Below are positions 54,155 to 61,059 of a DNA stretch of 61,059 bases, one piece after another; the stretch's first letter is position 1, and each line of letters begins with the position of its first letter. Origin of the DNA: Bacillota bacterium. GTDB taxonomy: Bacteria > Bacillota > Sulfobacillia > JAIMAT01. Made by a program: the position numbers and the translations under genes. The stretch is from the NCBI GenBank assembly GCA_029960955.1, contig JASBVS010000005.1, forward strand, positions 117,200-178,258, written 5' to 3'. Below the pieces are notes generated by a model, which was not told the origin of the DNA, made no database searches, and worked only from the letters and a program-made list of their open reading frames with translations.

Positions 54155-55821
54155 CGGCCCGCCTCCCGCATGAAGCCGGCCACGATCGTGGCGAGGACGC
54201 CGCCCTCGGCCGGGATCGGGTCGCGCAGCGGATCGAAGGCGAGGACGGTCAGGTCGGCCTCGCGACCCGGCTCGACCCGCCCGAAGCGATCCTCGAGCCC
54301 CGCCGCCCACGCGCCTCCCTCCGTGTAGAGGGCGAAGGCCTCGCGGGCGCCGAGCGCTTCCTCCGCGTGCCAAGGCGCCTCGCCCGCCGCCGCCCGCGGC
54401 CGGCGGACGGCGGCGTCGACGCCGGCGAGCGGCCGGAGGCTCTCGACGGGCGCGTCCGAGCCGCCGGCCAGGCGCACGCCCGCCGCCAGGAGGCTCCGCC
54501 AGGCGTAGGCGGTGCGCGCCCGCTCCGGCCCCAGGCGCGCCTCCGCCCAGGCCGAGTCGGTGGGCACGAAGCCGGGCTGCACGTCCAGGACCAGGTCGGG
54601 CCGCGCCAGCCGCGGAATCTGCTCGGGGCGGAGAACCTGGGCGTGGACCAGGCGGAAGCGCGGCCGCGGTCGCCCCCGGGCGGCCGCGAGGAAGGGCGCG
54701 GCGCACTCGAGCGCGGCCAGCGCCGCGTCGACGGCCGCGTCGCCGATGGCGTGGACGACCGGCGGCAGGCCGAGCCGCGCCGCCAGGACCGCCCGCTCGG
54801 CGAGCCGCTCCGGCGGCATGGCCGCCAGCCCGCGCCAGCCGGAGGCTCCGCCACCGCCGGGCGCGTCCGCGTAAGGCCGGCTGAGCCAGGCGGTGCGGCC
54901 CCCCAGGGCGCCGTCGGCGAAGAACTTGACGCCGGCCGCCCAGACCCACTCGTCGCCGCTCCCCCGGGTGAGACCCGCCTCCGCCATCCGTTCCAGCGCC
55001 TCCTGGCGGAGGAGGAGGGCGAGGCGGAGCGGCGGGCGGGCGGCGGGCGGGGAGGCGGCCGGGTCGGGGAGCGCTTCCTGGTCGAGCGCCCGGCGCCAGA
55101 GCTCCAGCAGGCGCCGCGGCTCCTGTCGGCCGGCGGGCCCCAGGGCGCCCAGGTCCTCCGTGTGGACCTGGGTCAGCCCGAGCGCCTGCGCGCGGCGGAG
55201 CGCCCACCGCATGGCCCGCAGGACAAGGGGTTCGGGAGGCGGCGGCAGCGCGGCGCGCACCTGTTCGAGCGCGCCGTCCCAGACGGTGCCCAGGGGCCTG
55301 CCGTCGGCGTCGCGGTCGATGCGGCCGCCCGGCGGGTCCCCGGCCAGCCGCGCGAGGCCCGTCCGGCGGAGCGCCTCGCCGTTGAGCACCGCCCCGTGGC
55401 CGCAGACGCGCTCGAGGACGACCGGGCGCTCGGCGACCACCGGGTCCAGGTCGCCGGCGCGCGGAAGCCGGCACTCGGCCCACCGGCTCTCGTCCCAGCC
55501 GCGGCCGACGATCCAGGGGAGGTCGGGGTGCTCGGCGGCGTAGCGGCGGAGCGCCGCCTGGAGCTCGGAGAGCGAGCAGACGCCCGACAGCTCCAGCTCC
55601 TGCGCGGCCAGCCCGCAGGCCAGGAGGTGCGCGTGGCTGTCGATCAGGCCGGGCACCAGCCAGGCCCCGTCGAGGTCGACCACCTCCGTCCGCCGCCCGC
55701 GCAGGCGGAGGACGGACGCCGCCTCGCCGACCGCCAGGACGCGCCCGCCCGCCACGGCCACGGCCGCGGTCGCCGTCGCGGCGGTGGCGGAGCCGCCGGC
55801 GCCGCCGGCGAAGGAAGCCAC
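54151..55821 (-). CDS. Amidohydrolase family protein (YtcJ-like)
   Basis: 556 residues. Amidohydrolase-superfamily, YtcJ-type motifs are WLVPGLIDSHAHLLACGLAA, WIVGRGWDESRW, VKFFADGALGGRTAWL, VVHAIGDAAVDAALAALE, GGSDAPVESL and the C-terminal GREADLTVLAFDPLRD. Metal-binding histidines and the Asp are present. It would hydrolyse a C-N bond of an unknown compound. The only canonical start is GTG 55821, yet the family's N-terminal strand (ERIFTGARLV) is encoded in frame just upstream, where no ATG, GTG or TTG exists, so the true start may be a rare codon. Confidence 0.85.
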   Translation of the reverse strand: MASFAGGAGGSATAATATAAVAVAGGRVLAVGEAASVLRLRGRRTEVVDLDGAWLVPGLIDSHAHLLACGLAAQELELSGVCSLSELQAALRRYAAEHPDLPWIVGRGWDESRWAECRLPRAGDLDPVVAERPVVLERVCGHGAVLNGEALRRTGLARLAGDPPGGRIDRDADGRPLGTVWDGALEQVRAALPPPPEPLVLRAMRWALRRAQALGLTQVHTEDLGALGPAGRQEPRRLLELWRRALDQEALPDPAASPPAARPPLRLALLLRQEALERMAEAGLTRGSGDEWVWAAGVKFFADGALGGRTAWLSRPYADAPGGGGASGWRGLAAMPPERLAERAVLAARLGLPPVVHAIGDAAVDAALAALECAAPFLAAARGRPRPRFRLVHAQVLRPEQIPRLARPDLVLDVQPGFVPTDSAWAEARLGPERARTAYAWRSLLAAGVRLAGGSDAPVESLRPLAGVDAAVRRPRAAAGEAPWHAEEALGAREAFALYTEGGAWAAGLEDRFGRVEPGREADLTVLAFDPLRDPIPAEGGVLATIVAGFMREAGR

Positions 55822-55913
55822 GAGGCGCGCGCCGGTGAAGATCCGCTCCGGCTCCGCCGCCCCGCCTCCCCTCCGCGCCCGGGAGTCCGGCCGCCAGGCC
55901 GTCCCGGCCGTCC

Positions 55914-57461
55914 CTATCGCCCCCCGCCGTCCGCCAGGGCGGTGACGGCGCGCCGCAGCACCTTGCCCGTCGGACCCAGCGGCAGCTCCGGGACGAAGCG
56001 GTAGGCGCGCGGGCGCTTGTAGTCGGCCAGGTTCTGGCGGCAGAGCTCCTCCAGCTCCGCCTGGACCGCCTCGACGGGGCGCCCGCTCTCGGCGCGGAGC
56101 TGGACGAAGGCGGTGACCGCCTGGCCGCGCCGCTCGTCGGGCAGGCCGACCACGGCGGCGAAGGCGACGTCGGGGTGGCGGGTCAGCACCTCCTCCACCT
56201 CGCTGGGGTAGACCTTCTCGCCGCTGGTGATGATCCGGTCCGCCTTCCTGTCGACCATGTAGAGGAGGCCGGTGGCGGGATCGCGGTAGCCCAGGTCGCC
56301 CACGCCCAGGTACTCGCCGTGCCGGGCGGCGGCCGTCGCCTCGGGGTTCCGGAAGTAGCCCAGCATGTTGCAGGGGCTCTTGACCACCAGCTCGCCGATC
56401 TCGCCGTCCGGCAGCTCCCGGCCTTCGTCGTCGATCACCCGCACGTCGTAGAGCAGGAGCGGGTAGCCGATGGAGCCGACGGGGCCCCCCAGCCGGTGGC
56501 GCAGGACGCTGACCGCGCCCAGCTCGCTGGCCCCGTAGACGTCGTAGAGCCGCGCCTGCGGGAAGTCGCGGATCAGGCGGTCGCGCAGGCTTCCCGGGAG
56601 CGGCGCCGAGCTGGTCATGATGATGCGCAGCGTGTCGGTGCGCAGCGCCCCCTTCTCGGCCAGATCGGCCAGGAAGGTGAGCATGGTCGGGACGAACATG
56701 GAGTAGGTGACGCCGTTCCGGTTGATCTCCTCGGCCACCCGCGCGGGGTGGAACTGGGCGTGCGGATAGATGACGCAGGTGGCGCCCACCGCCAGCGTCA
56801 AGGAAGAGAACCAGATCGAGTTGACATGGAAGAGCGGCATGAGGAGCATCCCGACGTCGTCCGCGCTCACCCCGACCTCGCTCAGCAGGACGAAGGCGAT
56901 GAAGAGCGCCCGTTTCTGGCTCTGGACCACGCCCTTGGGCGTGCCCGTGGTCCCCGAGGTGTAGACGATGAACCAGGGGGCGTCGTCGTCCACCTCCACC
57001 CCCGGGTCGGCGGGGCTGGCGGCGGCCAGGGCCTGCTCGTACGGCTCGGCGCGCTCCGCCGCCCCGCCGCTTCCCTCGCCGCCGACCACCAGGAGCGGGA
57101 TCGGGGGCAGGAGGCTGCCGACGCCCCGCTCCAGCACGGCGGCGTCGGCCACGGCCGCGGCGGGTTCCGCATTCCGGAGGATGGGCGCCATCTCCGCAGG
57201 TGCGAGGCGCAGGTTGACGGGGGCCACCGCCGCACCCAGGCGCGCGCAGGCGAAGAGGAGCTCCACCATCTCCAGCCTGTTGGGCAGGAAGGCCGCCACC
57301 CGATCACCCTTCCCGACCCCGCGGGCGGCCAGCGCGTTGGCCAGGCGGTTGACGCGTTCGTCCAGCTGGGCGAACGTCCATCTTCGCTCACCCTCGATCA
57401 GGGCCGTCTTCTCCCGGTAGCGGACGGCATTGGTGCGAAGCGCCGCACTCAGCGTGAACAT
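55914..57461 (-). CDS. Acyl-CoA synthetase (AMP-forming, class I adenylating enzyme)
   Basis: 515 residues. The adenylation motifs are VYTSGTTGTPKGVVQSQ (P-loop), YGASELG, GDLGYRDPATG, DRKADRIITSGEKVYPSEVE and the catalytic Lys in PLGPTGKVLRR. It activates a carboxylic acid to acyl-CoA through acyl-AMP, probably a fatty or aromatic acid. The N-terminal LRTNAVRYREKTALI is typical of long- and medium-chain ligases. It lies 92 bases upstream of the amidohydrolase on the same strand. Confidence 0.93.
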   Translation of the reverse strand: MFTLSAALRTNAVRYREKTALIEGERRWTFAQLDERVNRLANALAARGVGKGDRVAAFLPNRLEMVELLFACARLGAAVAPVNLRLAPAEMAPILRNAEPAAAVADAAVLERGVGSLLPPIPLLVVGGEGSGGAAERAEPYEQALAAASPADPGVEVDDDAPWFIVYTSGTTGTPKGVVQSQKRALFIAFVLLSEVGVSADDVGMLLMPLFHVNSIWFSSLTLAVGATCVIYPHAQFHPARVAEEINRNGVTYSMFVPTMLTFLADLAEKGALRTDTLRIIMTSSAPLPGSLRDRLIRDFPQARLYDVYGASELGAVSVLRHRLGGPVGSIGYPLLLYDVRVIDDEGRELPDGEIGELVVKSPCNMLGYFRNPEATAAARHGEYLGVGDLGYRDPATGLLYMVDRKADRIITSGEKVYPSEVEEVLTRHPDVAFAAVVGLPDERRGQAVTAFVQLRAESGRPVEAVQAELEELCRQNLADYKRPRAYRFVPELPLGPTGKVLRRAVTALADGGGR

Positions 57462-57551
57462 GTCGTGGACCCCCTTCTCGCAGGCTCCGTCCTGCGGAAT
57501 TCGGCCGGACCGGGCGAGCTCCCTGCCCGCGTCCCCCGCGTCCGCTTCCGC

Positions 57552-58376
57552 TCAGCGCAGCCAGGCCAGGCCCACCGCCAGCACGGTACCCGAGAGGAGA
57601 GCCCGCAGGGGGCGGGCCGGCAGCCGGCCGCCCAGCCGGCCGCCCAGCCAGACGCCCGGCAACGAGCCCGCGAGGAGGCAGGCCGCCAGGCCGAGGTGGA
57701 CGGTGCCCGCCAGCCCGTGGGCGAGCGCCGCGGCGGCGCTGATCACGACGGCCGCGGCGATGTCGGTGCCCACCACCTCCCGCGGCGCGAGCCGTCCGGT
57801 CGCGAGAAGGAGCGGCGCGACCAGGCTGCCCGCCCCCACCGAGGTCAACCCCACCATCAGCCCGATGAAGGCCCCCAGGGGGGCCAGGAGCCGGCGGGGC
57901 GCTCGAGCAAGCTCCTGGCGGCCGCCCACGGCCTCTCCCCTTCCCGAGTCCGGCCGGCGGGGGAGGAGCAGCCGCGCCAGGTTGGTGGCGGCGCTCAGCA
58001 CCAGGGCCGCCCCGAGCAGGCGGTGGAGCAGCAGGTCGGCGCCCGGCGCGCGGCCCAGGTGCCCGACCAGCCAGGAGCCCGCCAGGGCGCCGGGAATCCC
58101 CGGCAGCGCGATGGCCCACGCCCAGCTCCAGGCGACGTCTCCCCGCCGCCCGTACTGCCAGAGCCCCACCGCCTTGGTCAGGCTGTTGGTCAGCAGGTCC
58201 GAGCCGACCGCCGCCGGCACCGGCACGCCGAGCAGGACCAGCACCGGCGTCAGGAGCGCGCCGCCGCCCACCCCGGTCAAGCCGACGAGGAAGCCGGTCA
58301 GAAGCCCGGCCAGAACCATGGCCACCGCCCATCCCCCCGTTCCAGGCGGCGCCGGGGCATGCCCTCCGCCCGGCAT
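57552..58376 (-). CDS. TauE/SafE-family (DUF81) anion permease
   Basis: 274 residues with about eight membrane helices. The two repeat motifs are GFLVGLTGVGGGALLTPVLV and GLMVGLTSVGAGSLVAPLLL, typical of TauE/SafE sulfite or organosulfonate exporters. Substrate unknown. The start ATG 58376 lacks a strong ribosome-binding site, and a later start near VAMVLAGLLTG is possible. It is divergent from the dioxygenase gene. Confidence 0.88.
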   Translation of the reverse strand: MPGGGHAPAPPGTGGWAVAMVLAGLLTGFLVGLTGVGGGALLTPVLVLLGVPVPAAVGSDLLTNSLTKAVGLWQYGRRGDVAWSWAWAIALPGIPGALAGSWLVGHLGRAPGADLLLHRLLGAALVLSAATNLARLLLPRRPDSGRGEAVGGRQELARAPRRLLAPLGAFIGLMVGLTSVGAGSLVAPLLLATGRLAPREVVGTDIAAAVVISAAAALAHGLAGTVHLGLAACLLAGSLPGVWLGGRLGGRLPARPLRALLSGTVLAVGLAWLR

Positions 58377-58474
58377 CGCGTGCCTGCGTATGCCGGGAGC
58401 GCAGGCCGCGGTGCGCGTCCGTCGCCCTGCCGGGGCGCCGCCCCGCCGGTCGGGGTTGCGACCGCCGGCGGGCG

Positions 58475-58480
58475 TACAAT
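58475..58480 (+). promoter_or_regulatory. Possible -10 box of the LigB-type gene
   Basis: TACAAT sits 57 bases before the ATG in the divergent gap. TTGCGA 13 bases before it is too close to be a normal -35. Confidence 0.3.
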
Positions 58481-58537
58481 GACCTCACCGGTCGCCCGCC
58501 CGCGGGCGGCCGAGGGAGCCCGGATGGGGTGAGGGGA

Positions 58538-59484
58538 ATGATCGTCTTCGGTCTGTTCGCGCCCAACTCGCCCACGCTGATCGATCCCGTGCTGCACCCG
58601 GCCACGGTGGCGGCGCTGCGGCGACTCGGCGGCGAGCTGGCGGGACGCGGCCCCGGCGCGGAAGCCGGGGAGGCGGAGCACGTGGACGCGCTGGTGGCGG
58701 CATCGCCGCACTTCGTCACCGGGGGCGGCTTCCTCGTCAACGGGGCGTACCGGCCGCGCTTCATCCAGGACTTCGAGGGCTTCCCCCAGGCCTGGTACCG
58801 CGTCCGCTACGAGCGCCGGGCGAGCCGCGGCTGGCCAAGCGGATCGCCTACCGCGCCCTGGAGGCGGGCCTGCCCGCGCAGGTCAGCGAGGATCTCTGGG
58901 GGCTCGACCACGGCGCCTGGACGCCTCTCCTCTACCTCTTCCCCGACGCCGACGTGCCGGTCGTCAACCTCTCCATGGCACTCCACTTCCGCCAGGGGGC
59001 GGGCCAGGGCGGCGCGGCCAGCCCGGAGCCGTCGCCCGAGGCGGGGGCGGAGGCGCACCGGCGCCTGGGCGCCGCCGTCGCCCAGGCGGCCGAGGACCTG
59101 GGGCTGCGCATCGCGGTCGTCGCCACAGGCTCCCTCACCCACCGGCTCGACCGGATGATGGACGCCGACCTCGACTTCACCTCGCCGGTCGGGGCGCGCG
59201 TGGACGGCCGCTCCGAGCCGGACGTGGCCCGGGCGCGCCCGTACGACCGCGAGTTCCTCACCCGCCTGCTCGCCCATCGCTGGGCGGAGCTCGAAGCCGT
59301 CGACCCGGCGCTCCGCCAGGAAGCGGCGCCCGAAGGCGACAACCGCCCGCTCCAGACGCTCCTCGGCGCGCTGGCGACGGAGGAGGCGCGGACCGGGCGG
59401 CGCTACGAGGCGCGCCTGCTCGCCTACGAGGAAGCGTTCGACGCCTTCACCCTCTCCACCGTCCTCTTCCGCCCGGGCGCCTGA
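58538..59484 (+). pseudogene. Class III extradiol dioxygenase (LigB)-family gene, frameshifted
   Basis: Two frames together encode one LigB-fold protein. The first runs from ATG 58538 (MIVFGLFAPNSPTLIDP) to about 58813 (WYRVRYE). The second then continues as APGEPRLAKRIAYRALEAG, DLWGLDHGAWTPLLYLFPDA and VPVVNLSMALHF to the stop at 59484. A single missing base near 58811-58816 restores a 315-residue product of the expected length. There is no slippery heptamer, so mutation or sequencing error is more likely than programmed shifting. The first metal ligand, usually His in APH-type motifs, is Asn (APN). It overlaps ylbJ by 38 bases. Confidence 0.75.
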
Positions 59485-60787
59485 CCCGCAGCACGACCAG
59501 CGCCCGCCGCCGTCCCGCCGCCGGCCGCGCGTCCCGGGAGCCCGCCGCGGGAGGACGCCCCCGCACCTGCGCCAGGGCTGCGCGGGCGAGCACGAGGAGA
59601 GCGGAGAGGGCCAGGCTTCCTCCCAGGAGGGCGCCGAAGAGCGCCATGGCACGGGTGGCCGAGTAGGCCAGCGCGGAGCCGAAGGCCGGCAGGCCGAGAG
59701 GGTCGAGCACCGCCGACCCGGCGCCGGCGAGGCCGAAGGCCGGCGCCGCCAGGCCGGCCAGCGGGAAGAGGAGCGCCGTGTAGGCGGCGGCGCTGACCAG
59801 GTGGAGGAGGCGGCCGAGGACGTAGGGGCCGTAGCGGATGTCGCTTCCTGCCAGGACGGCGGCCACCTGCCCGTGGACGGAGAGGCCGCTCCACGCGACG
59901 ATGGCGCCGATGACGACGAGCTTCTGGAAGAGCGGTGCCGCCGTCTGCGCCACCTGGGCGGAGCCGATGTCGATCTCGAAGAGGCCCGAGAGGATCGCCG
60001 GCACCAGGCGCGGGTCGAGGCCGGCCAGCCGCAGGAGGGTGCCGAGCGGCGCCTGCAGGGCGGCGACGGCGCCGAGGACGTCGAGCAGCCGGAAGATGAC
60101 CGAGAAGAACATGATGAAGCCCAGGATCAGGAGAAGCGTCTGCATCGACTGCGTGACGGCGTCACCCAGGAGCCGACCGAGGGGGCGCCCGTCCTCCTCG
60201 CGGGCGCGCAGGAGCTCGCGCCAGGCCCGGAGCAGGATGTTGCCCCGGCGGCTCTCGGGCCGGGGCGGCTCCTCGTCGCGCCCCCACCAGCGGAAGGCGA
60301 TGCCGACGGTGAAGCTGCCCAGGTAGTGGGCAAGGGCGATGGGCAGCCCGACGGCGGGCTGGCGGAGCATGCCGACGGCCACGGCGCCGAACATGAAGAG
60401 CGGGTCGGCCGTGTTGGTGAAGGCCAGGAGCCGCTCGCCCTCCACCCGCGTGCACAGGCCGTCGCGGCGGAAGCGCGCGGTGATCACCGCGTCCATGGGG
60501 TAGCCCGCCGCCAGCCCCATGGAGAGCGCGAAGGCGCCCACGCCCGGCACGTTGAAGAGCGGCCGCATCAGGGGCTCCAGGAGCACGCCCAGGCCGTGGA
60601 CCACCCCCAGCCCCAGCATCGCCTCGGAGACGATGAAGAAGGGGAGCAGCGAGGGGAAGACCATGTCCAGGAAGACGCGGAACCCGTCAGCGGCCGCCTC
60701 GAACGCTTCCTTGGGGTAGACGACGAGGAGGGCGGTGGCCGCCACCACCAGCGCGGCGAGGAGCCCGGCGGTCCCATTCCGGCGCAC
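59447..60787 (-). CDS. ylbJ: Sporulation integral membrane protein YlbJ-like
   Basis: 446 residues from GTG 60787 (GGAAAGGG nine bases upstream); a GTG at 60853 would add an Arg/Pro-rich stretch. It has about eight to ten membrane helices with FVFPSLLPFFIVSE-like MVFPSLLPFFIVSEAMLGLG, GLAAGYPMDAVITARFRRDG, LAFTNTADPLFMFGAVAVGM and LFEIDIGSAQVAQTA, the nucleoside-recognition/YlbJ pattern needed for spore-cortex steps in Bacillus. The C-terminal tail is Arg/Gly-rich. The stop overlaps the convergent dioxygenase end. Confidence 0.88.
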   Translation of the reverse strand: MRRNGTAGLLAALVVAATALLVVYPKEAFEAAADGFRVFLDMVFPSLLPFFIVSEAMLGLGVVHGLGVLLEPLMRPLFNVPGVGAFALSMGLAAGYPMDAVITARFRRDGLCTRVEGERLLAFTNTADPLFMFGAVAVGMLRQPAVGLPIALAHYLGSFTVGIAFRWWGRDEEPPRPESRRGNILLRAWRELLRAREEDGRPLGRLLGDAVTQSMQTLLLILGFIMFFSVIFRLLDVLGAVAALQAPLGTLLRLAGLDPRLVPAILSGLFEIDIGSAQVAQTAAPLFQKLVVIGAIVAWSGLSVHGQVAAVLAGSDIRYGPYVLGRLLHLVSAAAYTALLFPLAGLAAPAFGLAGAGSAVLDPLGLPAFGSALAYSATRAMALFGALLGGSLALSALLVLARAALAQVRGRPPAAGSRDARPAAGRRRALVVLRVRRPGGRGRWRG

Positions 60788-61059
60788 GGCATCCGGCCCT
60801 TTCCGGGCGCGGCTCCGCCCGCGCCACCGCGGAGGCGCGCGGGGGACCTGCACCCCGGGGCCACTCTATGGGCGGGCGAGCGCGGGTATGCGGGGACCTC
60901 GCGCCGTCGGTCAGGCGACGGAGCACCGGAGGGCGGTCGCGCGCTCGTGCGATGGGGGCCTGCCGCTGGGATCCTCGTTCGACGGATGCAGGTCTCCGCT
61001 CCCGGCCGCTCCCGTGCAGAGGCCGTTCGGGCGCCTCGGGCGGCATCCGCTCGGACGGC
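60788..61059. other. Gene-free right edge
   Basis: The last 272 bases hold the upstream region of ylbJ. I see no convincing gene, RNA or promoter pair here. Short open frames exist but have no family features. Confidence 0.5.

Noticed and set aside
58800..58830. Programmed -1 frameshift in the LigB-type gene
   Set aside because: No X-XXY-YYZ slippery heptamer or downstream pseudoknot is visible at the frame change; a one-base deletion or sequencing error is simpler.

Overview
The window is very GC-rich, densely packed bacterial DNA with many GTG and TTG starts. I infer a high-GC, spore-forming member of the Bacillota (Symbiobacterium/Thermaerobacter/Limnochordia-like). The reasons are a YlbJ-type sporulation membrane protein at the right end, an HPr carrying both the His and the regulatory Ser of Firmicutes, mannose-family PTS genes, and gene content without outer-membrane systems. 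I see no rRNA, tRNA, CRISPR array, insertion sequence or prophage, and no gene-free stretch longer than 300 bases.

Layout, 1-25 kb: the start of an S9 peptidase; a korA-korB 2-oxoacid:ferredoxin oxidoreductase pair divergent from a LysR regulator; a trehalose synthase-maltokinase fusion; a zinc alcohol dehydrogenase; a tungstate/molybdate-type module (XRE regulator with a binding-protein domain, lipoprotein receptor, fused permease-ATPase); MurJ; an ABC exporter pair; an MFS permease; MntH; a CPBP protease; a second zinc dehydrogenase; and a ubiD-ubiA pair whose upstream region holds a perfect TetR-type palindrome.

Layout, 25.4-37.6 kb: one minus-strand run of 14 genes that reads as a self-contained amino-sugar phosphotransferase operon. 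In transcription order it is a GntR/UTRA regulator, EIIC, EIID, EIIA, EIIB, a ceramidase-family hydrolase, two SIS proteins, a HAD phosphatase, NagA, HPr, enzyme I, NagB and finally UbiX. A DasR/NagR-like operator lies just upstream of the regulator gene. Import with phosphorylation, deacetylation and deamination to fructose-6-phosphate are therefore all encoded together.

Layout, 37.7-61 kb: a degenerate double-SDR protein, a SAM hydrolase, a DUF1614 membrane protein and an EAL phosphodiesterase; a small monooxygenase and a lipoprotein phosphoesterase; a three-gene sugar ABC importer; a tightly overlapping operon of FAD reductase, HMG-CoA-reductase-like enzyme and diiron R2-like oxygenase, which is the most unusual gene set here; the copper ATPase CopA with a metal-type dyad and a tiny membrane ORF; a propeller lipoprotein, amidohydrolase and acyl-CoA synthetase; a TauE/SafE permease; a frameshifted LigB-family dioxygenase; and YlbJ.
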